Shown piece by piece: positions 1 to 8,000 of a stretch of DNA of 10,010 bases; position 1 is the first letter of the stretch; each line of letters begins with the position of its first letter. This DNA is from Thalassiosira profunda (lineage: Eukaryota; Bacillariophyta; Thalassiosirophyceae; Thalassiosirales; Thalassiosiraceae). Made by a program: the position numbers and the translations under genes. The notes beneath the pieces are model-generated. The model ran no database searches. It had not been told where the DNA came from and worked only from the letters and a program-made list of their open reading frames with translations. The stretch lies in the NCBI GenBank assembly GCA_036939355.1, contig JALLAP010001038.1, positions 1-10,010 on the forward strand, written 5' to 3'.

Positions 1-3
1 TAC

Positions 4-1263
4 ATGCCCATCGCGGACACCTACTTCAACTGCGATCCGTACCGACGCTTCCCGACCCTCAAAGAGATCTGTCAACCGAACTGCGGCCAAAAGTTTGGGC
101 CTCCGGGCACGCGCAACATCACGGTCTACATCCCCTCGCAATACGAAGATGGGGACGAGGCGGCCATCCTCGTCGATGTCGAGGGCACCGACTGGTATTG
201 GCAGGATCTTTATCAGGTAAGAAACCGAAGGTGCTCACACATGTATGCACTTCTTTGCAAAACTCAACACAGCATCCAGGACATGGCGTTGGCAGACGGA
301 AAGGTTTTCAACCCGAGCTCCGACCCCCGCGCAATTGACGCCCTCATGGACAACATGTTCAGCGCCGAAGGCGAGGACTCCCTTCCCCCTTTCGTCCACA
401 TTGCAGTGGCCCTCGCCGGCCCTGGCTCGGGCGACGCCTGGACTGGCGGAGCCGACAACTGCGGCGACGGCGCTGGCACCCCACGAGAGATCGAACTTGT
501 CACCGTTTCGGACGCGTACGCCAACTTCATCGCCGATGAATTGCTGCCGTACGTCGCCGCCCATCCTGACATCAAGGAAAAGTATCCAAACTTCAAGATT
601 ACCGACGACCCTGCCGGCCGGGTCGTGCAGGGCCAGTCGAACGGTGGCGCCACCGCTGTCAAGATGGCGCACTTCCGCCCCGATCTGTTCGGTTCCGTGA
701 TTGCTTTCTCGCCCGCCCTCATCGAGCACGCCAACAACACCGTCCTCACCTCGGACGAGGAGTACCCGCTCAGCAACGCCGAGTTTTGGGTCCCTCCGCC
801 CGACGGCCAGGATCTGATCGCGAACTCGGATCCGCCTCGAAAGGGGCGGTTCTACCTCAACGCCAACGAGAACGACGCCGGAAGTGAGTCATTTTCTGTT
901 TGCCAACGTTTGCATGGTATCGTTCTCACTGCCATTCATGTTACGCGCGCAGCCCCGAATTGGTGCGTTGCTCCGGGCCCAGGAACCGAGTACGGGAACT
1001 TTGTGGAGGCGGCCAACCGCACGGCGGACGCCCTGGCTGCCAAGGGCCACGCCGTGCAGTTTGTGTACGGCCTGAACGGGTGCCACACGGATCCCAACGT
1101 CGTTACCCAGGAATGGCCGAATGCGTGGAAGTTTGTGTGGGCGGACTGGAAGGAGAAGGTGGAATCGGAGGCGGGGTCGAAGAGTGCGCCCTCGGACGGA
1201 GCGACGATGATGGGGACCGCTGCTGCCTTCGCTTCGGCAATCGCGGCTTCACTGTTGGTGTAG
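4..1263 (+). CDS. Putative esterase-D-type alpha/beta-hydrolase, probably 5'-partial, two introns
   Basis: Serine hydrolase of the esterase-D/enterochelin-esterase (putative esterase) fold; substrate unknown. Seen: an N-terminal strand NITVYIPSQYEDG, then VDVEGTDWYW, the nucleophile elbow GQSNGG with Ser at codon 212 (637-639), the strand RFYLNANENDAG that supplies the likely acid, and GCHTDP with the likely catalytic His at codon 361 (1084-1086). The frame is open throughout, but two stretches look like in-frame introns: 217-279 and 884-982. Removing them gives YQ-DMALADGK and NDAG-R-TEYGNF, which fit the family better. After the hydrolase domain come a hydrophilic segment (KSAPSDGA) and a hydrophobic end (AAAFASAIAASLLV), resembling a GPI-attachment signal. 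No signal peptide follows the ATG at 4, so the true start probably lies upstream of the window. The fold call is firm; surface anchoring is inference. Confidence 0.75.
   Translation: MPIADTYFNCDPYRRFPTLKEICQPNCGQKFGPPGTRNITVYIPSQYEDGDEAAILVDVEGTDWYWQDLYQVRNRRCSHMYALLCKTQHSIQDMALADGKVFNPSSDPRAIDALMDNMFSAEGEDSLPPFVHIAVALAGPGSGDAWTGGADNCGDGAGTPREIELVTVSDAYANFIADELLPYVAAHPDIKEKYPNFKITDDPAGRVVQGQSNGGATAVKMAHFRPDLFGSVIAFSPALIEHANNTVLTSDEEYPLSNAEFWVPPPDGQDLIANSDPPRKGRFYLNANENDAGSESFSVCQRLHGIVLTAIHVTRAAPNWCVAPGPGTEYGNFVEAANRTADALAAKGHAVQFVYGLNGCHTDPNVVTQEWPNAWKFVWADWKEKVESEAGSKSAPSDGATMMGTAAAFASAIAASLLV
217..279 (+). other. Intron 1 of the esterase gene (63 nt)
   Basis: The donor is CAG|GTAAGA and the acceptor is ATCCAG|GAC. 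It begins on a codon boundary and is 63 nt long, so the frame is the same spliced or unspliced, which explains the uninterrupted ORF. The retained version would add VRNRRCSHMYALLCKTQHSIQ, a Cys-rich basic stretch foreign to this fold. An alternative AG at 271-272 would give 56 nt and break the frame. Confidence 0.7.
884..982 (+). other. Intron 2 of the esterase gene (99 nt, or 69 nt with the inner acceptor)
   Basis: The donor GTGAGT starts at 884. Two acceptors keep the frame: GCGCAG ending at 952 (69 nt) and GGGCCCAG ending at 982 (99 nt). The longer version removes a PNWCVAPGP stretch that has no counterpart in the family and joins NDAG directly to TEYGNF, so it is preferred. The 30 nt between the two acceptors recur at 1340-1369, so this intron end may hold a small dispersed sequence. 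Confidence 0.55.
953..982 (+). repeat. 30-bp direct repeat, copy 1 (esterase intron 2 end)
   Basis: Matches 1340-1369 at 27 of 30 positions with no gap. Both copies share the core AATTGGTGCGTTGC, a following CCGGG and a terminal CCAG. This copy lies exactly between the two possible acceptors of esterase intron 2. Confidence 0.75.
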
Positions 1264-1309
1264 GATTGAAGCAATACATTTTTATGAACGGACAGGTTTA
1301 TGTGCGAGG

Positions 1310-3097
1310 CTACTCCCTACCAAAGAAGATGCGCTGGAACCCCAAATTGGTGCGTTGCCCCGGGTCCAGCGTTCGACAGTATTCTGTACGATAGCGTCTC
1401 CCCCGCTGGCGCGGGGTCGTCGCCGTCATCGGTGCTGGCACAGACTGGATGGGACACGTCTGCTTGGCAAGCATCGAGACAGATCCAGCGTTCGTGATGG
1501 AGGAGAAAATCCAGTTCCCATTGCTGGTGCAGGTAGGGGCATAAAGATCTGGCTTGTTCTCCTTGCAGTTCTCCTCGTTCAGTTCGTCTTCGTAGTCTTC
1601 TCGACATTGCGCCCGTCTCTCGCGAGTCTCCCTTCGCTCGGGACACAGTTGCTTTGTTAGCAGAAGAATGCAGGCATTGTTGTTGGCTGAAACAAACAGC
1701 CAGGATCCGTTGCTAGTGCAGAGTGCTGCATTGACGGCGGAATCGTCCAAGGCTTCATCCGCATCTTCGCTCAGCAAGTACCGTGCGTCTTCGCGATCAT
1801 CTCGAATGTCGACACAATTCAGTTGTTGCGTCAGCATCCGGATGGGGGACCGAGAAAAGAGCCACCTTCCAGAGCTATGACATGCGCTCGGGTTGTTCTC
1901 GCACCAACGAACGTGCCGTCCCAGTTCGTATCCTCGATGATAGGTGCGCTCCCCGCGAACCTGCATTCCATCTTGACACAGCCGCTTTGTCAAAAGAAGG
2001 ACGCACGCCTTGTTGTGGGTCGAGGCGAATAGCCAGCTTCCAGAGCTGATGCGGATATCAGCATGCAGCTCGTCCCATCGATTCCCTTCCTCTTCCGTGG
2101 TCCAATAGTCGCGAGATTCACGTTCGTCTCTGATCCTCTCGTAGCTGGCTTGTTGCCCCAGCATCCTCACGCAACCCAGCTTCGTTTTCGACGAGAAGAG
2201 CCATCTACCATTGCACGTGCATGTATTGATATTGTCTGGGTAGTATTCCCCCGCTGCTCTCACTTGGGGGTCGCACTCCCACGTTTCTTCCCGTTCAATT
2301 TCCTCTTTGTACCTCTGAGTGTACCTCTGATGACGGATGCGATTGTGGCTGAGCTGCTGCGTCAGCATGGCGATGCATCCGCTCTGCTTTGATGGGGAAT
2401 AGAGCCACCTTCCATTGCAAGAGCAGACGGCGGCAGCCTCCTCTGAATACCACCAGCGCTCCTCTTCCTCGTCGATTCTTTCCTCTCTCAGCCGTTCCCG
2501 CTCCGGACGAACCTCGCTGCGCAGGATGCATGACTTGAGGTCCACACGTCCGTTTCGATCCCGAATGGGCTCCGGTACGATGTCGTCAACGTCGCCGCTC
2601 AGAAATTCATGGCCGGGGTTGCACCCACACCCACCTCCGACGACTCCGCAGCTAAAGCAAAAGCGGAAGCCGCAGAGGCATTCGATCAGATCGCACCCCG
2701 ATTCTTTTTCGATGCGCGCGCCGCATCCCCCGCAAGGTACGGTGTGCTCGTTCAGCCAATTGAGCGTGAACCCGTCGATTTCCTCCTCGCCGAGGGGCAG
2801 GGCGGCCCCGGATTGTCGTGGCCGGAAGGGCCGTCCCAATATCGCACGCACGTCGTCGTCGCCGATGATGCAGCGGCAGAAGGGGCAGGCGGGCGGAGCG
2901 GTTTGGCCGGACGCCTCCTCCCTCTCCACCCACCGCACCAGACACGATTTGCAACTGAAGTGTTGGCAGCCCAAAACAATGGGCCTGTCATCGCCAGAGG
3001 TTTCCTCGCAGCACAGCGGACAAATTGAGGGCGAGGGGAGAACCACCGGCGGCGGATTTGCATGCCGCGAGGAAGGAGCAGCCTCGGACATGTCCAT
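1310..3097 (-). CDS. RING/RBR-like E3 ubiquitin ligase with six C-terminal W-repeats
   Basis: Probable E3 ubiquitin ligase of 595 residues. Residues 26-74 form a C3HC4 RING: C26-x2-C29, C44-x-H46, C49-x2-C52, C71-x2-C74. Residues 122-163 form a second Cys module: C122-x2-C125, C135-x4-C140-x-C142, C147-x2-C150, then C157, C159, H163. It resembles the RING2 of RBR ligases, with C140 in GCDLIEC at the position of their catalytic Cys. Only 47 residues separate the two modules, too few for a normal IBR domain. From about 225 to 560 there are six diverged repeats of 54-68 residues, each built on C-x-x-x-G-x-W-[LI]-[FY]-S (Trp at 231, 299, 355, 412, 466, 529), followed by ML/LL-[TA]-[KQ]-[QR], with acidic, Arg-rich linkers. 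I do not recognise this repeat. No introns are evident. The gene converges on the esterase and diverges from the LRR gene. The ligase activity is inferred from the RING. Confidence 0.75.
   Translation of the reverse strand: MDMSEAAPSSRHANPPPVVLPSPSICPLCCEETSGDDRPIVLGCQHFSCKSCLVRWVEREEASGQTAPPACPFCRCIIGDDDVRAILGRPFRPRQSGAALPLGEEEIDGFTLNWLNEHTVPCGGCGARIEKESGCDLIECLCGFRFCFSCGVVGGGCGCNPGHEFLSGDVDDIVPEPIRDRNGRVDLKSCILRSEVRPERERLREERIDEEEERWWYSEEAAAVCSCNGRWLYSPSKQSGCIAMLTQQLSHNRIRHQRYTQRYKEEIEREETWECDPQVRAAGEYYPDNINTCTCNGRWLFSSKTKLGCVRMLGQQASYERIRDERESRDYWTTEEEGNRWDELHADIRISSGSWLFASTHNKACVLLLTKRLCQDGMQVRGERTYHRGYELGRHVRWCENNPSACHSSGRWLFSRSPIRMLTQQLNCVDIRDDREDARYLLSEDADEALDDSAVNAALCTSNGSWLFVSANNNACILLLTKQLCPERRETRERRAQCREDYEDELNEENCKENKPDLYAPTCTSNGNWIFSSITNAGSVSMLAKQTCPIQSVPAPMTATTPRQRGRRYRTEYCRTLDPGQRTNLGFQRIFFGRE
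1340..1369 (+). repeat. 30-bp direct repeat, copy 2 (end of RING gene)
   Basis: Second copy of the sequence at 953-982, differing at three positions. It overlaps the last codons of the minus-strand RING gene, where it is read as LDPGQRTNLG. It lies 371 bp beyond the first copy and on the same strand. Confidence 0.75.
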
Positions 3098-3418
3098 TTG
3101 CTTCGCTGAAAAAGGAGCCGCTGATCGAGAGCCGAGGCTGAAGGCCTGAACTACTTTGTGCCCTCACGGACAACGCACAACCGACAGTGGTCCTCCTCTT
3201 CAATCCCCTCCCACGACAAGCGACAAGTCCACGTTCACGACCAGCGCACCATTGTGCACGTCTGATGTCGAGTCGGCTTGGACGGAGCGGAGGCATCAAC
3301 GCGCGTAGGTAGGTAAACGTTACAGTACGTACGTACAATACTGACCTGCTCTGCGTCTCGGAGTGGTGGTGGGCCGTGGGCCAGCAGTAGCTGCGCATAA
3401 CACAGCGGTGCAGCGGAA
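3098..3418. promoter_or_regulatory. Divergent intergenic region between RING and LRR genes
   Basis: This 321-bp gap separates two start codons facing away from each other, so it should hold both promoters. I see no clear TATA box. It contains tandem GTAGGTAGGT (3305-3314) and a perfect palindrome GTACGTACGTAC (3325-3336) lying between CAGTA and TACTG arms. Whether these bind regulators is unknown. Confidence 0.4.
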
Positions 3419-3898
3419 ATGCTCTCTGACCTCCCCGACGCGGCGCTGGCGCACGCGGCGTCCTACCTGGCCCCGCCCTCCCGCGCCCTGGTGGGTGTGG
3501 CGTTAACGGCCCCGTCGTCGTCCTGTGGCGCGAACGGGGCAGCGCAAGCGAAGATAATGATGTGCCATCATCGACAGCGAGCAGGGCCGTGCTGGGTCCG
3601 GACGATTGGGAGGCGCTCGATTTCGAGGACGTCGAGAAGGATCTGGCGATGCGGTTGACCGACGAAGACGTGTTTGCATTCTACGGTGCATCAACGCCAA
3701 AAGAAACCTCAAGAAGCTGAAGCTGTCGGACTGCGCGAGCATCGTCGGTGATGGGTTGGAGCCGTTGCGAGGCTCCTCGGTGTTGGAGCACATGGACATC
3801 TCCCTAGCACGACAATATTCTCCCCCGTTTAAGGGGCCTACTGGGGATGCTTCCTACAAGAATGGTTTATCTGAGGATGCCGTTCTTCCCATTCTTCA
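3419..3898 (+). pseudogene. 5' half of an F-box/LRR-like, zinc-cluster gene (two frameshifts, then transposon)
   Basis: N-terminal half of a host gene whose other half starts at 8646. The ATG at 3419 opens an F-box-like segment with LPDAALAHAASYL and PPSRAL. Coding then moves to another frame near 3544-3550 (ASEDNDVPSS...WEALDFEDVEKDLAMRLTDEDV). It moves again near 3673-3678, giving CILRCINAKRNLKKLKL, then GLEPLRGSSVLEHMDISL, which is leucine-rich-repeat-like. Each change fits the loss of one base. The segment ends at LSEDAVLPILQ, where transposon DNA begins. Reading on into the element adds GDCRITLAMNGLII and a stop at 3942-3944. Such proteins may be substrate adaptors, but the function is unproven. 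If the frameshifts are real the gene is dead; if they are assembly errors it was intact until the insertion. Confidence 0.7.
3895..3898 (+). repeat. Target site duplication TTCA, left copy
   Basis: TTCA immediately precedes the left inverted repeat and recurs immediately after the right one (8646-8649). Keeping a single copy restores the host reading CTT-CAA-AGC (Leu-Gln-Ser) in the frame used on both sides. Confidence 0.85.
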
Positions 3899-3919
3899 GG
3901 GCGATTGCCGGATCACCCT
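3899..3919 (+). repeat. Left terminal inverted repeat (21 bp perfect)
   Basis: Begins GGGCGATTGCCGGATC and is the exact reverse complement of 8625-8645. After a mismatch at 3920, GCCA (3921-3924) also pairs with the right end, making 25 of 26. A further block, TATTTGATCTCGG at 3938-3950, pairs with 8604-8616 at 12 of 13 positions after a 10-nt length difference. Confidence 0.9.
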
Positions 3920-3944
3920 AGCCATGAATGGGCTGATTATTTGA

Positions 3945-4142
3945 TCTCGGCGGGTATTTGAGATATGATAAACATCCAAGGGGGTAAAATGATGCTTTTA
4001 ATGAGAGGAACACAGATTTAGTATGTAACATTTCTGAAAATATGTTCCTGCGTTTTTACGGGCCATTATCGGTTTCGGCTGGTATGGCTAGGGTTAGGGT
4101 TAGGGTTCAGGTTAGGGTTAGGGTGAGAATTGGTACTTTTCT
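3945..4142. other. Left subterminal region of the transposon, non-coding
   Basis: This stretch lies between the left TIR and the end of the transposase gene. It is more AT-rich than the surrounding genes and has no credible ORF. It must hold the 3' UTR of the transposase and contains the telomere-like hexamers at 4088-4123. I see no other feature. Confidence 0.5.
4088..4123 (+). repeat. Interstitial telomere-like array, six TTAGGG-type hexamers
   Basis: The six units are CTAGGG, TTAGGG, TTAGGG, TTCAGG, TTAGGG, TTAGGG: four exact and two variant. They lie inside the transposon, 20 bp past the transposase stop codon, so the transcript would carry the CCCTAA strand in its 3' UTR. Confidence 0.9.
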
Positions 4143-5066
4143 CTAATCATAGGTTACGTTCACTCTTCGACCCACCTCTGCCTTCCCTTTCTCTATCACA
4201 TCCTTTGGCATGGTCCAGACAACCTCCTGTTCATTTGCCAACCAGGTATCATTCGTCATTTTGTACGATCGGCGACTGTTGCGGTATCGCTGAGCTTCAG
4301 ATTCAGACGAGTCGCCGTCGTTTGCCCGTCGGCTCTGACCCCTCAGCTTGGGCACTGGATTCTTTTGGCCCATTGTCTGAACCATTTCAAAGTCACAGAG
4401 CATCAACGGGAACACGGGCTGGACCAATGGCTTCAGATTCGTCGAGACTTGGTATTTCCGGCAGACTGTCGAATTGACATCCATTTTCTCGTACCAGATG
4501 ATGTAGAGAGCAGCCTGGCCGCATTTGATTTTGGCGACCTCATGATTGCTGTGTCGTCGTGTGTCGTTGAACCAGGCAGATTCGCCTTTCCATTCGGGAT
4601 TGGACATCGTTCGCCCGAGCCACATTGGCTGATCGCTGCACTTGCTGTCGTACAACACCCACATCCCTGGCTCCAATGCCATTACAGTCTCCTTCAACTC
4701 TGATTGCGGTATCGCCCCCGACCCCACAGAGACTTTGCCGTTCTCCTTCACAGCTCTCCCTCGATAGAAAGTAAAATACTTCTTTCCGATCCAAAACTTC
4801 TCAGCTTCTGTCAAGGGCGTCGCCGGGGCCTCTTCCTCTTCAGCGTCCTCCTCCTCGGACTCCTCCTCGTCATATTCGCCAGAATCATCCTCTTCAGCAG
4901 ACGCCATCAAATAATCTGGCACGACGTGGGTGTCGTCCGCCCAGCCATTGAAGCCGTCCCACATTGATGCAATGCACGGCAAACACCAGCAGAGGCGCAA
5001 TCGACAACGCCCTCGCTTCGCATCACCATTTGGTAATGCTTCGTGATATCTTTCATACGGGCCCAC
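4143..5066 (-). CDS. C-terminal part of the transposase, in a second reading frame
   Basis: This frame carries on the transposase after a -1 shift. It is open from about 5090, but the part that looks like genuine protein starts near 4980: it gives MWDGFNGWADDTHVVPDYL and an acidic run rich in Glu and Asp. A compact domain follows (EKFWIGKKYFTFY, LEPGMWVLYDSK, MWLGRTMSNPEW, ALYIIWYEKMDV), then a basic tail. The Trp/Tyr-rich hydrophobic domain is reminiscent of the small all-beta modules, BAH or chromo-like, found at transposase C-termini; that assignment is weak. There is no convincing start codon for a separate gene (GTG at 5066 only), and the acidic linker continues directly from the upstream frame, so the two pieces are best read as one broken or frameshifted protein of roughly 1,390 residues. 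The stop is at 4143-4145. Confidence 0.65.
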   Translation of the reverse strand: MGPYERYHEALPNGDAKRGRCRLRLCWCLPCIASMWDGFNGWADDTHVVPDYLMASAEEDDSGEYDEEESEEEDAEEEEAPATPLTEAEKFWIGKKYFTFYRGRAVKENGKVSVGSGAIPQSELKETVMALEPGMWVLYDSKCSDQPMWLGRTMSNPEWKGESAWFNDTRRHSNHEVAKIKCGQAALYIIWYEKMDVNSTVCRKYQVSTNLKPLVQPVFPLMLCDFEMVQTMGQKNPVPKLRGQSRRANDGDSSESEAQRYRNSRRSYKMTNDTWLANEQEVVWTMPKDVIEKGKAEVGRRVNVTYD

Positions 5067-8000
5067 TTTTCGTCTGAGCGTTGCACCGGATTATCAGCGG
5101 TGTGGTGAAAGAAGTGCCATTCGTCGACAGAGTTTCGATTCTTTCGTCTGTCTCGATGCTCAGGATCCTCGAAGTGGTAGCGCATCGCATCGAACACGTC
5201 CTTCGAATCTATAACAAAGCGCGAGCTGGTATAAGAAAGACCCTCCGGAGAGGCCAACGCAGACGAGCACACTTGGTCGATCTTGCTCTTCAGCGTTCCG
5301 CCAAAGCCATCCCATGGTCCCTTGCCATGATGCGGCGGGCCAAACGAATAGACGAACGCACATTTGGTCGATCCTCCTCTCTCTTCAGCCATCTGCGAGT
5401 AAAAGCCCATAGCCTGGGTACTTTTGAAGTGCTGCGACGCATTGTCCGATTCCATGTGCAGACGCGTCAGCTGGCCACCCGGGATGTCCTCAGGAAAGTG
5501 CTCGCTCATGTGGGCTTCGATCCACGGCAGTTCCTCCAGCGTGTAATGGATCGTGGCGGCGGTGTCGTGAACTTTGTCGTCTGACACGTGGCCCAATACT
5601 ATCTGATGCCTGACACGATGGCGAAGGTCGCTCCGTCGCTGCTCTGTTTTGACGCCATTCGCGTCCGTGACCTCGTAACGCTCTTGCTCTGCGTCAACAA
5701 CGCGCGTCACTTGTGCCCAGAATGAGTTCATGTTGACTGGCTCTCCAGCCTTCTCTCCGTTGACAGTGACCTCGGCGCCGATGGCCAGGGCGCCGGACAC
5801 CTTATCCCACTCTTCGGTCCGCAGCCAACTGACTACCGACACTAGGAGCGAGTACGACACAGTTCCCCAATACTGCTGCTGGACCGTGCGCTTGCCCTTG
5901 ATCGTGCCATTCTCAGCGTAATCAATGTTCCGGCGCACGGCCAGTGGTCGCGAGTTTCGATCGTAGCTGAGCTGTGCAGCACTCGCACACGACAGAATGT
6001 GACGGTGCTCGCCGTTCCGCTTGATAGTATCGTCAATTTCGTCAAGGAATTCAATCAAGGTTCCCGACTGTGCCGACTGAACGAGATTCCTGCTGCCTGA
6101 CGTGGCATTGGGAGAGTACGCCTCGTCATCATCGTTCGCCGATGCATTGGCGGCAGCGACGGATGCAGGCGCCGGCGTTGCCTCCTTGCAGTATGACATC
6201 CAGTGAATGGCGTTCGGTTTCGTCCACTCCAATCCTGCGACCGAAGACAAGCGAGAGCTGCCGCGAGCATTGACTGGCGCGCTCGCAAGACCTCGCAGAT
6301 CTCCAGACCACAGGTTGCTAAATCCGCAATGAACGCATGTGTTGCGAACACAGGGGACCCGGGCTGCCTCGAGCGTGTCCTCTTTGACGCAGGGGCGCAA
6401 GCACTCAAGGATGGCGCGGTACTTCGACGGCGTCTCAAGAATCTTCTTCAGACGGGAGAGCCGCGAGACAACCTCAGAGTTATCGCGCCGGCTGCCTGAG
6501 AGACGCTCTAATACGGTGTCAATGAGCCTGATCGCGGCCGGGCACCCTCGCATCAAGCAACTGAACCCCTCGCAAACGACACACAGGCAACTGACATTGC
6601 CGCCCTTCGTCATCTCGAATGGCCTGCAGGTGTAAAAGAGCCTTGGCGCGGTGTTTGGGGACTCCTCATTCCGGTACCGCTCGTACAAGTCAGGATGCTG
6701 TCGCTTAAATTCGCCGCTCCACATCTCGTTAATCGTGTCGTAGTGGATCAGGCGCCGCTTCTCAATGACCTGCGTGCGAAAGTCGGAATGCCGTTGCTTG
6801 ACGGTGTCCTTCTTGTCCGGGGACAATGAGCAATGGCGCCGAAAGAAGGACTCGATGAGCTCCTTGTCCACCGAAGGTGTGGTGTCGGAGCGGGTGCCGC
6901 GATCGTTGCTGATTAGCGACGGCTGCTGCCGAATCATTAACGCACTTCGCTCTGACCGGTACGTCTTCACCGTCTCGTAGGGATGCAGCTGGATTGTCAC
7001 CCCTCCCTCCGCGCCGCGAGCAATCAATGTGGCGTCGCTCCCACCCCGGCAGGACACTTTTTCGCCGATAGCAATCTCTTCCTCGAGATCGAGCTCCAAG
7101 TAATTATCGAAAGCCCGGCGGTTTCGCACTGCCGTTGCCAAGTACTTGGCGTCGCGGTTGACACCGAACATCTGAGAGAACGCTCGCGTCGAAAACTTGG
7201 CCTCATCTTTGGCGCCGGAATCCTCGTTTCCCTCTCCATTGGACGCGCTCCCCCCGTCGTCGTCGCCGCCGTCGTCCTCGTCAGCCCCTTCCTCCGGGGG
7301 AATTGCCATGATGGCGCAAAACCCCGTGAGGGCGCTTATTGCTTGTTTTGTGGGGGCTCGTTTTAGCCCATTGATGGCGGTTCTCGCGGTAGACACCATC
7401 CCGTCCACCATATTGATCTTCTTCTGCAGATCGGCAGGGAGGATTGTCTCGTACACTAGACCGGAGCGGGCTAAATCGGAGGCGATGCCGCTCAGCGTAG
7501 ACTGTGCCCTCAGCAACTGTTTGTCGCATGCCACCTCCAGCACCTCCATGACTTGACTCTTTGCGTATGTCTTTGCAAAAGGGCTCGTAAATGGCTCCCC
7601 TTCCGCCCAATCTTTTGCATCTCGATGGTCCTTCTTCGTTGCAGCTCCCTTCTGGCTCACGGCGCTCGCTTTCAATCTGGCAATCCTAATGTCGTTGACC
7701 TCCTTCTGATACGATTGCCACAAAAGATCCCAAGGCCATCGCTCCCCCATGAATGTTTTGCAATTGCCAGCTCCAAGATCGAGGGACAGGCCTTCTGCAT
7801 CCTCCGCGAGCTTGCCTCGCACCTTGTCCATCATAAATCCAGCGGGGTCATCAGTTGTGAAGGCCTCCTTCGACACCCCGATTTGTATCCTCTGCTTCGA
7901 GCAGTTCTCCAGCGAGATTGTGTACAGCCCTCTGCAGGCGCCATTTTGCAATTCGTCGTCGGTGGTGCTCGTAGGGGGAGTCCGATTCAGCCCCGCCACC

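Noticed and set aside
2415..3149. 244-aa plus-strand ORF
   Set aside because: Low-complexity Ser/Arg-rich shadow of the RING gene, whose ordered Cys pattern on the minus strand is clearly the coding one.
3894..3944. GDCRITLA peptide as a conserved protein motif, since it also appears in a minus-strand ORF at 8462-8650
   Set aside because: It is the translation of the transposon's inverted repeat at both ends; the host reading ends at Leu-Gln just before it.
4907..5066. A GT-AG intron joining the two transposase frames
   Set aside because: No donor-acceptor pair in the overlap gives a credible intron length with the correct frame change.
4970..5093. Programmed -1 frameshift at a slippery heptamer
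   Set aside because: I could find no X-XXY-YYZ heptamer in the overlap; a lost base is simpler.
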